Source: Anaerolineae bacterium
GTDB lineage: Bacteria; Chloroflexota; Anaerolineae; 4572-78; NAK82
Length of the DNA: 7,875 bases
NCBI GenBank assembly: GCA_030598425.1
Contig: JAUVPY010000103.1
Span: forward strand, 1 to 7,875
Reading direction: 5' to 3'
Numbering within the stretch: the first letter of the stretch is position 1; every line of letters starts with the position of its first letter. Positions 1 through 6,035 of the stretch are shown here, piece by piece. The position numbers and the translations under genes were made by a program. The notes under the pieces are model-generated. The model saw nothing but the letters and a program-made list of their open reading frames with translations. It was not told where the DNA came from and did no database searches.

Positions 1-1334
1 ACGTGCGGTACCTGGCCGAAAACGGCCGCTTCCCCGTGCTGCGCTACGGCGACTACCCTCACGCCTACCTGGAGCAAATCAAGGCGGCTCGCTTCCCCCC
101 AGAAATGCCGATAGAACCCATCCGCTACGAGTTTTGGCAGCCCCCTCTGTACTACGTGCTGGCAACGCCCATCTACCGGCTGTTTGATGGAGCTTTGGTG
201 TCCCTACGACTGCTGTCGGTGGTGTTGGGGGCGGGTGTGGTGGCTATGGCTTACGCCATCGCCCTGGCTATTCGACCGGGTGATACGACGCTGGCCCTGG
301 CGGTGGCCGCGTTCGTCGCCTTCGTCCCTATGCACCTGACGATGATGGCCTCGGTCAACAACGACGCGCTGGCCGAGTTGCTGCTGGCAATCGTGGTGCT
401 GCTCCTGATACGCTTGACACGTGAACCGAGAGACAAAGAGCCAGCATCACCACGCCTCGCCCACTTGGTCATTATCGGCTTGCTGTTGGGCTTGGGGCTC
501 GTGACTAAGGCCACCGTCTACGTTGCGATTCCACTGGCGCTGATTGCCCTTTTGGCCATCGAACGTCGTCCCGTGCCCTTCGCCCAACGAGCGCTGGCCC
601 TCTTTCTTCCCGCGCTCGCCCTGGCGATCCCCTGGTACATCCGCAATGTCGCCGTCTATGGCTGGCCTGACCTGCTCGGCACCCAAAACCACGACGCCGT
701 GGTCGTCGGTCAACTCCGCACCGCCGATTATCTGTCCAGCGTCGGCTGGGCAACGTATTTGAAGGACTTCGCCACCACTACGTTTCACAGCTTCTGGGGA
801 CAATTTGGGTGGATGGCCGTGCCAATGGACCGCCGGATTTACCTGGCGTTGGGCTTGCTCTCAGCCTTGATGCTTGTAGGCTTTGTGTTATTCGTGTGGC
901 GGAGGGAAGACTCGAATCCTTCCAAAGCAACTATGATCGTAATAGCCCTATGGTTGTTTCTCACCAGCTTTGTATTTCTTTACTACAACGTCTGGCTGGT
1001 GCAATTTCAGGGACGCTACCTCTTCCCTATCCTGATTCCCATTGCCCTGCTGGGGATACTGGGGCTGCGCAAGATTCTGACCAAGCGATGGGTGTGGATC
1101 GCGGCAGGCCTATGCGGTATTGCAGCCATCATCATCGTGGTCAGCAGCGTCCTGGGCGGCGACCTGGACAAATGGGGGATACTCATTGCGGGTGGTGGAA
1201 TGCTGGTCTTGATCGTGCGTCGCTGGCTGCCCGCCAGCCTCGACCGCTGGATTCTGGTCATCATATTGGCCGGGCTGGCCGGGCTGTCGGTTTACAGCCT
1301 GTTTGCCTTTATCGTACCTTATTTGAGCCCGTGA
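1..1334 (+). CDS. GT-C fold polytopic membrane protein, glycosyltransferase family 39/DUF2142-like (5' partial)
   Basis: This is a very hydrophobic protein with about ten or more membrane segments; 443 residues are readable from codon 3. It resembles lipid-linked-sugar glycosyltransferases of the GT-C superfamily (PMT/ArnT-like) and DUF2142 proteins, which act in the cytoplasmic membrane on cell-envelope glycans. Landmarks, counted from position 3, are FWQPPLYY (44-51, the typical QPPLYY loop), SVNNDAL (117-123), the TK pair at 168-169, WYIRNVAVYG (211-220), FWGQFGW (264-270) and QFQGRYLFP (334-342). The GTG at position 3 is probably not the start: the first residues read like the middle of a YVRYLAENG segment, and the usual N-terminal first membrane helix and acidic first loop are missing, so the gene should begin upstream of the window. 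Its stop overlaps the ribosome binding site of the next gene, so the two are probably co-transcribed. The sugar and acceptor cannot be told from sequence. Confidence 0.8.
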   Translation, partial: VRYLAENGRFPVLRYGDYPHAYLEQIKAARFPPEMPIEPIRYEFWQPPLYYVLATPIYRLFDGALVSLRLLSVVLGAGVVAMAYAIALAIRPGDTTLALAVAAFVAFVPMHLTMMASVNNDALAELLLAIVVLLLIRLTREPRDKEPASPRLAHLVIIGLLLGLGLVTKATVYVAIPLALIALLAIERRPVPFAQRALALFLPALALAIPWYIRNVAVYGWPDLLGTQNHDAVVVGQLRTADYLSSVGWATYLKDFATTTFHSFWGQFGWMAVPMDRRIYLALGLLSALMLVGFVLFVWRREDSNPSKATMIVIALWLFLTSFVFLYYNVWLVQFQGRYLFPILIPIALLGILGLRKILTKRWVWIAAGLCGIAAIIIVVSSVLGGDLDKWGILIAGGGMLVLIVRRWLPASLDRWILVIILAGLAGLSVYSLFAFIVPYLSP

Positions 1335-1340
1335 GGAGGT
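1333..1340 (+). promoter_or_regulatory. Strong Shine-Dalgarno overlapping the upstream stop codon
   Basis: GAGGAGGT starts inside the TGA stop (1332-1334) of the glycosyltransferase-like gene and sits 6 nt before the ATG at 1347. It fixes the start of the 103-residue protein. Ribosomes terminating on the upstream gene would stop directly over this site, which suggests translational coupling. Confidence 0.75.
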
Positions 1341-1346
1341 GTAACG

Positions 1347-1658
1347 ATGGGCTTTCTAGATTCGATGAAATCGCTGTTGAGTGGAGGGGAAGGGCAAGAC
1401 AAGACGGGTTACTACGTCTATGTGCGCTGCCATCGTTGCGGTGAGGCGATTAAAACCCGCATTAATATGCGCAATGACCTGAGCCACCTTGAAGAGGGAG
1501 GCTATACGGTCAACAAAACACTGGTCGGCAGCCAGCGCTGCTTTGAGCGAGTTGAGGTCAGGCTGAGCTTCGACGAAAACCGCAAACAGGTCGATCAGGA
1601 GATCGTCCGAGGCGACTTTATTACACGTGAGGAATTTGAGGCGGCCGAGAATAGCTGA
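1347..1658 (+). CDS. Small conserved-type hypothetical protein with CxxC motif (103 aa)
   Basis: This is a soluble protein with no signal peptide or membrane segment. After a short N-terminal helix (MGFLDSMKSLLSG), a compact domain starts with YYVYVRCHRCGE, giving C28 and C31, and a third cysteine, C65, follows in GSQRCFERVEV. The spacing suggests a small metal-binding or redox fold with a CxxC knuckle plus one further Cys, and alternating hydrophobic residues (VEVRLSF) suggest beta strands. I recall similar proteins (a YVRC.RCGE opening, then a Cys before a beta strand) from Chloroflexota, but they have no known function that I can name. The start is well supported: a strong GAGGAGGT lies at 1333-1340, 6 nt before the ATG. 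The gene begins 12 nt after the membrane glycosyltransferase, so translation may be coupled. Its last 38 bp overlap the convergent nitrilase-like gene. Confidence 0.8.
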   Translation: MGFLDSMKSLLSGGEGQDKTGYYVYVRCHRCGEAIKTRINMRNDLSHLEEGGYTVNKTLVGSQRCFERVEVRLSFDENRKQVDQEIVRGDFITREEFEAAENS

Positions 1659-2406
1659 AACGATGCCGCATCTCGCGGAAGGCGTTCAGGTCCAGGTCTA
1701 CGACCCACATATCTTCTTCGTCACTCATCGCCAGGACGCACTCCACCGGACCAGGCACCCCCCCGGCTGTCAAGGTGGGTTGCACGACAGTGCTTCCCCC
1801 AAGATACTCCCGTCCAAAGAAGTGCCCCAACTGGCCCACGGCTACGACAGGCACCAGGTGTTCTAACGACCGCGTGCGGACCACGGCCCGCACCGTTTCC
1901 AGATAATCAGGGCTGTCGGCTGCGAATTGGGCGATAAGAAATTGGGCGCCTTCCTGCACCGCTGTGTGTACCAGGTCGGCGCGCATTAGATCGAACCCGG
2001 CCAATATCCCCACCCCGATTCCCTCGTCTAATTCCGCCCATGGCTGACCACGCCCGGCCCGGTACCAGAGTTGTTCGGCGGGGTAAAGGCAAGTCTTGTC
2101 AATGCTGGCGACGACACGCCCGGCCCGGTTGATGACGAAGCTGGTCAGGTAACTGCCATCGCCGGGGCGCAGGTCGCGGGTGATACCCCCCACGACGTTG
2201 ATACTGGCCAGCCGCGCCACCTCTTGAATGGCGAGTAAGGCAGAATTGGGCATCGGCTCAGGCGGAAGCTTGCCCAAGAAGTATTCGGGAAAGCAAATCA
2301 CATCCACCTCGTCGGCAGCGCGGGCGATGGCCTCGAGGACGCCGTCGAGGTGCTGAGAATCCTCCTGAACCCGAAGCTGTGAGACGGCAATCTTCATCCC
2401 AGACAC
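1621..2406 (-). CDS. Carbon-nitrogen hydrolase (nitrilase-superfamily) homologue lacking the catalytic cysteine
   Basis: The 261 residues have the full nitrilase-superfamily fold length. The family hydrolyses amides or nitriles with a Glu-Lys-Cys triad. Seen here: Glu41 in CFPEYFLG and Lys104 in DKTCLYP, both in the expected context. In the nucleophile motif, normally G-x-x-I-C-Y-D-L, the sequence reads GILAGFDLMRAD (133-144), so Gly137 (GGG, 1996-1998) stands in place of Cys. The flanking GVGIL and FDL and the downstream GAQFLI are kept, so the alignment is secure. The protein may be a pseudoenzyme, a ligand-binding relative, or use another residue; Cys38 and Cys106 lie near the retained Glu and Lys. 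The listed start is a GTG; an ATG at 2397-2395 (258 aa) is equally likely because neither has a clean ribosome binding site. It lies 18-27 nt after the YihY-family gene, suggesting one operon, and converges on the Cys-protein gene with a 38-bp overlap. Confidence 0.8.
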   Translation of the reverse strand: MSGMKIAVSQLRVQEDSQHLDGVLEAIARAADEVDVICFPEYFLGKLPPEPMPNSALLAIQEVARLASINVVGGITRDLRPGDGSYLTSFVINRAGRVVASIDKTCLYPAEQLWYRAGRGQPWAELDEGIGVGILAGFDLMRADLVHTAVQEGAQFLIAQFAADSPDYLETVRAVVRTRSLEHLVPVVAVGQLGHFFGREYLGGSTVVQPTLTAGGVPGPVECVLAMSDEEDMWVVDLDLNAFREMRHRFSYSRPPQIPHV

Positions 2407-2424
2407 CCCAACTCACTTCCGGTG

Positions 2425-3330
2425 CTAACCTTTGTCCTCCAAAAGCCTGGTCACGCGCTGTCGCCGCGTGTATTCAGCGTTCAGTTCGCCGCAATAGAGC
2501 ACGATACAACCGCTCAAATAAGCCCATATCAGAAAGGCGGCGATGGTGGCCATGGATCCATAGATTACATTGAACAATGGCAGACGCGACAGGTATACGG
2601 TGAAGGCCGATTTGGCTACTTCCCACAACAGCGAGGCCAATACTGCGCCGGGAAGCATCTCGCGCCACCTCAGCTCCGCCGAGGGCAGGCTCCAATAGAC
2701 CAGGCTGAAGAACAGCGTGTTAAGCACCAGGACGATCACCAGCGAGATGATCTGCGTAAACCAGCCGATCCCGTTCAGGAACTCCAGGCGATTGAGCAGA
2801 CTCCACGTCGTGGACATGAGCAATGAAATGGCAATCAGGATGAGGGCTATACCTGCTATGGGCAAAGCCAGCAACCGGCGCCGTATCCACAATCGACCTT
2901 TTTGTTTGACGTGCCAGGCCCGGTCAAGCAGCCGGCCGGTGACAGCAAAGATACCGGAGCCGGACCAGATGAGGACGAGGAGCGCGATAATGCGCAATAG
3001 GGTCACCTGACCTTGAAGCGGCGCATAATTGATCTGCAAGAAGGCAGTGACGCCAGGCAGGTAATGGTCCAGGAAGGCACGATACTGTGTCATCGCCTGG
3101 GCCGGCTGTAGGAGACGACGAACAACAGCCAGGAGCAAGATCGAAAAGGGGAACAAAGATAGGAAAGCGTAGTAGGCAATCGCGGCTGCCGACATAAACC
3201 CTTCGTGCTCAGCAAACCCAACGGCCGCCCGGTAGAGGATCTGTGGCCATCCTTCAGTTTTGTCGTTGGCCTGTTTCCAGAAGCGCTTGGTGCGTCGCGT
3301 CCATTGCTTGGAAACAGTTGCTCTAGGCAT
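2425..3330 (-). CDS. YihY/virulence factor BrkB family inner-membrane protein
   Basis: This is a 301-residue polytopic membrane protein with about six membrane segments, the usual size for the YihY/BrkB family (once misnamed ribonuclease BN). The cellular role of the family is not settled; transport or envelope functions have been proposed. Family hallmarks are visible: a soluble N-terminal helix, then SAAAIAYYAFLSLFPF (47-62), IWSGSGIFAV (121-130), a central RLW..R.L loop (146-153), the LPSAELRWREMLPGA region (215-229), and a C-terminal YGSMATIAAFLIWAYLSG (257-274) leading into YCGELNAEY (279-287). The frame is open far upstream to 3633, but that part runs antisense to the lipoprotein gene and has no membrane-protein character. 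The ATG at 3330-3328 is chosen because purine-rich GGGGAAGGA (3343-3333) precedes it and the protein then has family length. The gene is divergent from the VWA lipoprotein gene across 82 bp and is followed by the nitrilase-like gene. Confidence 0.88.
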   Translation of the reverse strand: MPRATVSKQWTRRTKRFWKQANDKTEGWPQILYRAAVGFAEHEGFMSAAAIAYYAFLSLFPFSILLLAVVRRLLQPAQAMTQYRAFLDHYLPGVTAFLQINYAPLQGQVTLLRIIALLVLIWSGSGIFAVTGRLLDRAWHVKQKGRLWIRRRLLALPIAGIALILIAISLLMSTTWSLLNRLEFLNGIGWFTQIISLVIVLVLNTLFFSLVYWSLPSAELRWREMLPGAVLASLLWEVAKSAFTVYLSRLPLFNVIYGSMATIAAFLIWAYLSGCIVLYCGELNAEYTRRQRVTRLLEDKG

Positions 3331-3412
3331 GGTCCTTCCCCAGGGGAACCAATCTCTTCCATTCCGCGTCATGACTACAGATACTACCCAATTATCCCGG
3401 AGGAAACACATC
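3331..3412. promoter_or_regulatory. Divergent intergenic region, expected to hold both promoters
   Basis: These 82 bp separate the start codons of the YihY-family gene (minus) and the VWA lipoprotein gene (plus). Any promoters for the two units should lie here, but no convincing -35/-10 pair can be read on either strand. The one clear structure is the palindrome TTCCCC-A-GGGGAA at 3336-3348, which overlaps the YihY ribosome binding site and could be an operator or a weak RBS-masking hairpin. The assignment rests on gene geometry only. Confidence 0.4.
3399..3406 (+). promoter_or_regulatory. Shine-Dalgarno fixing the VWA lipoprotein start
   Basis: GGAGGAAA lies 6-9 nt before the ATG at 3413. 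It selects this start over the in-frame ATG at 3371 and the farther upstream start at 3260, and places the lipoprotein signal peptide directly at the N-terminus. Confidence 0.7.
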
Positions 3413-4825
3413 ATGTCAAGTTCACAAATCACCCAAAGAGTTATTGTCTCTATCCTGTTTGTTGCGCTATTACTAACAGCGTGTCTGCCCTCGACTGTAG
3501 CTCCCACCCCTTCGACATCAGGCCCCCATGCGGGACCAGGCGACAAGCCGTCGCGCCCCGATAGCTCGGGGGACGGCGGCTGGCTTGACTGGGAGGGGAA
3601 GGATGGCTGGACGAGCCACGATAGACGCGCCATTTCCGAGGCCGGCGAGGAGATTGTGTTGGAAAAGGAGGTTCTGACAGCATCTGAGGCTCCCCCCTCT
3701 ATGGCCGGAGCCGATGCCCCAATGGCGACCCCCGCTCCGCACCCGACAGCGGTGGCAATCCAGGATCAGAGCCCGCTGCGTGCCGGCGAGGTGGACGACA
3801 ACGCCGATTGGGACGCCTACCTGCTCTACCGCTTGAGCTACGCCGGCCCGCCTGTGCACGACCGAGACGTGAGCGAGCGTTACATCGTCAGCGTTAACGA
3901 TCAAGCTGGGAATCCGCTGCTCGACGCGGATGTTTTCGTCTACGCCGGGAATGAGCCGGTCTTCAGCGGGCGCACGTATGCCACCGGCCAGGTTCTCTTT
4001 TTTCCAAGAGCCTTGGGCGTTTCTGACCAAGTCACATCCTTCCAGGTGATGGCCGAGAAAGACGATGCCCGGGGGGAAGCGACATTGGTCCGGGGGGAGA
4101 CCCACCAGCTCACCCTTAACCTGGCCCAGTCCGATCTGGGGCCAGAGGAACCGGTAAACCTCGACGGGCTGTTTCTGATCGACTCCACGGGCAGCATGGC
4201 CGACGAGATCGACAAGCTCCAAGCATCGATCCGCGAGATCGCCGCGCGCATCGACCGGCTGCCCGGCCAACCGCGCGTGCGCCTCGCTATGACGATCTAC
4301 CGTGACCGGGGGGACCTGTTTGTGAGCCGCACCTTCGATTTCACGCCTGACGTGCGAGAATTCTCCAGGGCGCTGGCCTTAGTCGAGGCGGAGGGGGGCG
4401 GCGATTATCCCGAATCCCTGAACGAAGCGCTGCATCGCGCCATCCACGCCCCGGAGTGGCGCGGCGAAGACAGCGTACAGCTCATCTTCCTGGTGGCCGA
4501 TGCACCGCCTCATTTGGACTACGCCCAGGATTACGACTACGCAGCGGAGATGGTGCAGGCCGCCGAGCGGGGTATCAAGGTCTTCCCCATCGCCTCCAGC
4601 GGCCTCGACGACCAGGGCGAGTACGTCTTCCGACAGATCGCCCAATTTACCCAGGGGCGCTTCGTCTTCCTCACCTACGCCGGTCCCGCCAATGGCGGGT
4701 CGCCCGGCGATGAGACCACCCATCACGTGGAGGATTATTCGGTAGAGAACCTGGATGATTTGTTGGTTCGGTTGGTTGAGGAGGAGCTGGCTTACCAAAA
4801 CCCGCAGTTTGCACAGGTGCAGTAA
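3413..4825 (+). CDS. Lipoprotein with C-terminal von Willebrand factor type A domain (470 aa)
   Basis: The protein begins with a lipoprotein signal: a short polar N-region, the hydrophobic stretch VIVSILFVALLL (10-21) and lipobox LTAC with Cys24, so it should be lipid-anchored on the outer face of the cytoplasmic membrane. Residues 25-135 are a Pro/Ser/Gly/Ala-rich spacer. Residues 155-237 (YIVSVNDQAGNPLLDADVFVY...) resemble a small beta-sandwich of the carboxypeptidase-regulatory type. The VWA domain covers about 249-420: LIDSTGSM (255-262, the metal-site D-x-T-x-S, Asp257), GGGDYPES (328-335) and FLVADAPPH (359-367, a further metal-site Asp363). All key metal-ion-dependent adhesion site positions appear present, so ligand binding through a divalent cation is likely. 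Partners are unknown; the neighbours do not show a chaperone AAA ATPase or other usual VWA companion. The start is set by the GGAGG site 9 nt upstream. It is a single gene, divergent from the YihY-family gene and convergent with the ABC operon. Confidence 0.85.
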   Translation: MSSSQITQRVIVSILFVALLLTACLPSTVAPTPSTSGPHAGPGDKPSRPDSSGDGGWLDWEGKDGWTSHDRRAISEAGEEIVLEKEVLTASEAPPSMAGADAPMATPAPHPTAVAIQDQSPLRAGEVDDNADWDAYLLYRLSYAGPPVHDRDVSERYIVSVNDQAGNPLLDADVFVYAGNEPVFSGRTYATGQVLFFPRALGVSDQVTSFQVMAEKDDARGEATLVRGETHQLTLNLAQSDLGPEEPVNLDGLFLIDSTGSMADEIDKLQASIREIAARIDRLPGQPRVRLAMTIYRDRGDLFVSRTFDFTPDVREFSRALALVEAEGGGDYPESLNEALHRAIHAPEWRGEDSVQLIFLVADAPPHLDYAQDYDYAAEMVQAAERGIKVFPIASSGLDDQGEYVFRQIAQFTQGRFVFLTYAGPANGGSPGDETTHHVEDYSVENLDDLLVRLVEEELAYQNPQFAQVQ

Positions 4826-4842
4826 TCAGGCAGGAACTGCAC
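4817..4842 (+). terminator. Weak possible terminator hairpin at the VWA gene end
   Basis: GTGCAGT (4817-4823) and ACTGCAC (4836-4842) form a perfect 7-bp inverted repeat with a 12-nt loop straddling the TAA stop (4823-4825). No T-tract follows, so rho-independent termination is doubtful; it could be an mRNA 3'-end structure. Confidence 0.25.
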
Positions 4843-4860
4843 TCTATCTAAGACAATGCC

Positions 4861-4944
4861 TCAGTTGCTCTGGCCTGTATCGATATGGTTCCAACAGATA
4901 GGACACTGCTTGGGCAGGGTCCTTGTGACACAGAACGGGCATAC
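4861..4944 (-). pseudogene. Start-less reading frame encoding a CPFC-x8-CPIC zinc-ribbon-like peptide
   Basis: Read on the minus strand, these 27 codons give VCPFCVTRTLPK followed by QCPICWNHIDTGQSN and a TGA stop. Two CPxC knuckles 8 residues apart are the metal-binding pattern of small zinc-ribbon proteins. The frame has no start: it is preceded by a TAG (4947-4945) and begins with GTA. An ATG (4942-4940) with a good GAGGG ribosome site (4953-4949, 6-nt spacer) lies one base later, but in another frame; it gives a 32-residue peptide of no recognisable family ending at 4844. Restoring two bases (ATG TGC CCG instead of ATG CCC G) would join start and ribbon, so a 2-nt slip in a TG repeat is a simple explanation. 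It lies 18 nt after permease 2, in operon position. Sequencing error or chance resemblance remain possible. Confidence 0.4.
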
Positions 4945-4962
4945 CTATCCCTCGTTCCCCCG

Positions 4963-5937
4963 TTACTCCTTAACAAACACCCTGCCCAAGCCTGCGGGCG
5001 GTTCGCCGATCAAGGCATCGTGTACCACGCGACGGATGCGAGCCGGCAAGTGGAACAACAGCCGGTCCAACCAGCCACTGTTGACCAAAAACAGGACGAC
5101 GATCATCAATGCGAAAGGCGCGCCGTTGAAGAACTGGCTGGGGATGCCGGGTGCCACCCGCTGAAAGATGCTGCCCAGCGATTTGAGGGCTCCGAATAAG
5201 TAGGCGCCAAAGGCGACCCGCAGCGGGTGCCAGCCGCCGAAAATGACGATAGCCAGGGCGATCCAACCGGTACCGGCGGTGTGTCGGTGACTCCAGCCCA
5301 GTTTGACGCTCAGGGAAAAGGTGGCCCCGGCAAAGCCCACCAGCGCGCCCCCACCTATGGTGTAGATGTAGCGCATCAGGTTCACGTGGCTGCCCCGGGC
5401 GAAGGCTGCTTCAGGTCGCTCGCCGATCCCCTGTAGTCTGAGCCCCGGTTGCGTCTTGAAGATATATAGCCAGCTCCCGATAATCAACACGTAGCTCAGA
5501 TAGACCACGATGTTGTGATTAAAGAAGATGGGGCCGATGACCGGGATTTCGGACAGGAGGGGGATGGGCATGTGTGGCACCGACGGCCCCCTAAGCCGCA
5601 CGAAGGGATTGCCCAGGAAAGAGCTCAGCTCTGCGCCCAGAAGTGTTAGCACGAAGCCGATGGCCACCTGATCCTGACGCAGGGCGATGCTGCCAAAGGC
5701 AATGATGAAGGCCATCAGTGCGCCGACGGCCATCGCTGCTATGAAACCGAGTATGACGCTGCCGGTGGTGTAAGCCACGGCAAAAGAGACCATCGCCGAC
5801 AACAGAATGGTGCCGTCCAGGGAGAGATTGATGATGCCCGACCTCTCGGTGATGGTTTCTCCGATGCTGGCGAAGACCAGCGGCGTGGCCCCGCGTACGA
5901 TGGTGGCCAGAGTTTTGATTAGAAGCAGACTATCCAT
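4963..5937 (-). CDS. ABC transporter permease 2, nucleoside/simple-sugar type (NupQ/YufQ-like, COG1079)
   Basis: The 324-residue polytopic protein belongs to the branched-chain amino acid/ribose-type permease family (BPD_transp_2). It would form half of the membrane channel of an importer; its closest well-studied relatives belong to BmpA-NupOPQ nucleoside systems. Visible features are ERSGIINLSLDGTILLSA (31-48, the conserved ER.GI.NL..DG/EG segment), the coupling loop GIGERPEAAFARG (170-182) that contacts the ATPase, TGWIALAIVIFGGWHP (223-238), and a C-terminal PPAGLGRVFVKE (313-324) typical of this subfamily. The start ATG at 5937 has GGAGTGA (5951-5945) 7 nt upstream. The 75-bp gap to permease 1 carries a hairpin and heptamer repeats. 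The exact substrate is inferred from family only; other purine-, nucleoside- or sugar-like ligands are possible. Confidence 0.88.
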   Translation of the reverse strand: MDSLLLIKTLATIVRGATPLVFASIGETITERSGIINLSLDGTILLSAMVSFAVAYTTGSVILGFIAAMAVGALMAFIIAFGSIALRQDQVAIGFVLTLLGAELSSFLGNPFVRLRGPSVPHMPIPLLSEIPVIGPIFFNHNIVVYLSYVLIIGSWLYIFKTQPGLRLQGIGERPEAAFARGSHVNLMRYIYTIGGGALVGFAGATFSLSVKLGWSHRHTAGTGWIALAIVIFGGWHPLRVAFGAYLFGALKSLGSIFQRVAPGIPSQFFNGAPFALMIVVLFLVNSGWLDRLLFHLPARIRRVVHDALIGEPPAGLGRVFVKE

Positions 5938-5976
5938 CCGAAAATCACTCCGTACGTGACGTTGGCGAAAATGTGT

Positions 5977-6007
5977 GTTTCGTGTTACGCACTGCGCAAC
6001 ACGAAAC
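5977..6007 (-). other. Perfect hairpin between the two permease genes
   Basis: GTTTCGTGTT (5977-5986) and AACACGAAAC (5998-6007) form a perfect 10-bp stem with an 11-nt loop, 5 nt after the permease 1 stop on the minus strand. No T-run follows in the direction of transcription (ACACACATTTTC), so it is more likely an internal mRNA stabiliser, processing site or partial attenuator than a full terminator, in line with permease 2 being needed in the same complex. It sits at the edge of a heptamer-repeat tract and may be part of it. Confidence 0.55.
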
Positions 6008-6035
6008 CCGCTCTACGCTTCACGCAACCTGCGCC
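5987..6035. repeat. Degenerate heptanucleotide tandem repeat, tract B
   Basis: On the plus strand the sequence splits into seven 7-bp blocks: acgcact, gcgcaac, acgaaac, ccgctct, acgcttc, acgcaac, ctgcgcc. Most approximate acgcaNN, the same consensus as the cleaner tract at 7103-7164. It runs through the stop codon of permease 1 (6013-6015), so its last residues (RRRLREA) are encoded by repeat-like sequence. It is more diverged than the other tract. Confidence 0.5.

Noticed and set aside
809..1444. 211-codon plus-strand frame across the glycosyltransferase-like gene end
   Set aside because: It overlaps two well-supported genes in another frame and shows no membrane or domain pattern; a shadow frame.
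3260..3412. Upstream in-frame starts for the VWA lipoprotein (3260 and 3371)
   Set aside because: The GGAGG site at 3399-3403 points to 3413, and a start there puts the lipobox at the normal distance from the N-terminus.
3331..3633. N-terminal extension of the YihY-family frame (about 100 extra residues)
   Set aside because: It runs antisense through the lipoprotein 5' end, is polar and low-complexity, makes the protein longer than its family, and a purine-rich ribosome site supports the start at 3330.
3518..4270. 250-codon open frame on the minus strand inside the VWA gene
   Set aside because: It mirrors the codon bias of the real gene, lacks recognisable motifs and has no ribosome site or neighbour in phase.
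4861..4965. Readthrough of permease 2 into the CPxC-CPxC frame
   Set aside because: The frames are the same, but two stops (TAA at 4963-4965 and TAG at 4945-4947) intervene, and the permease already ends with its usual family C-terminus.
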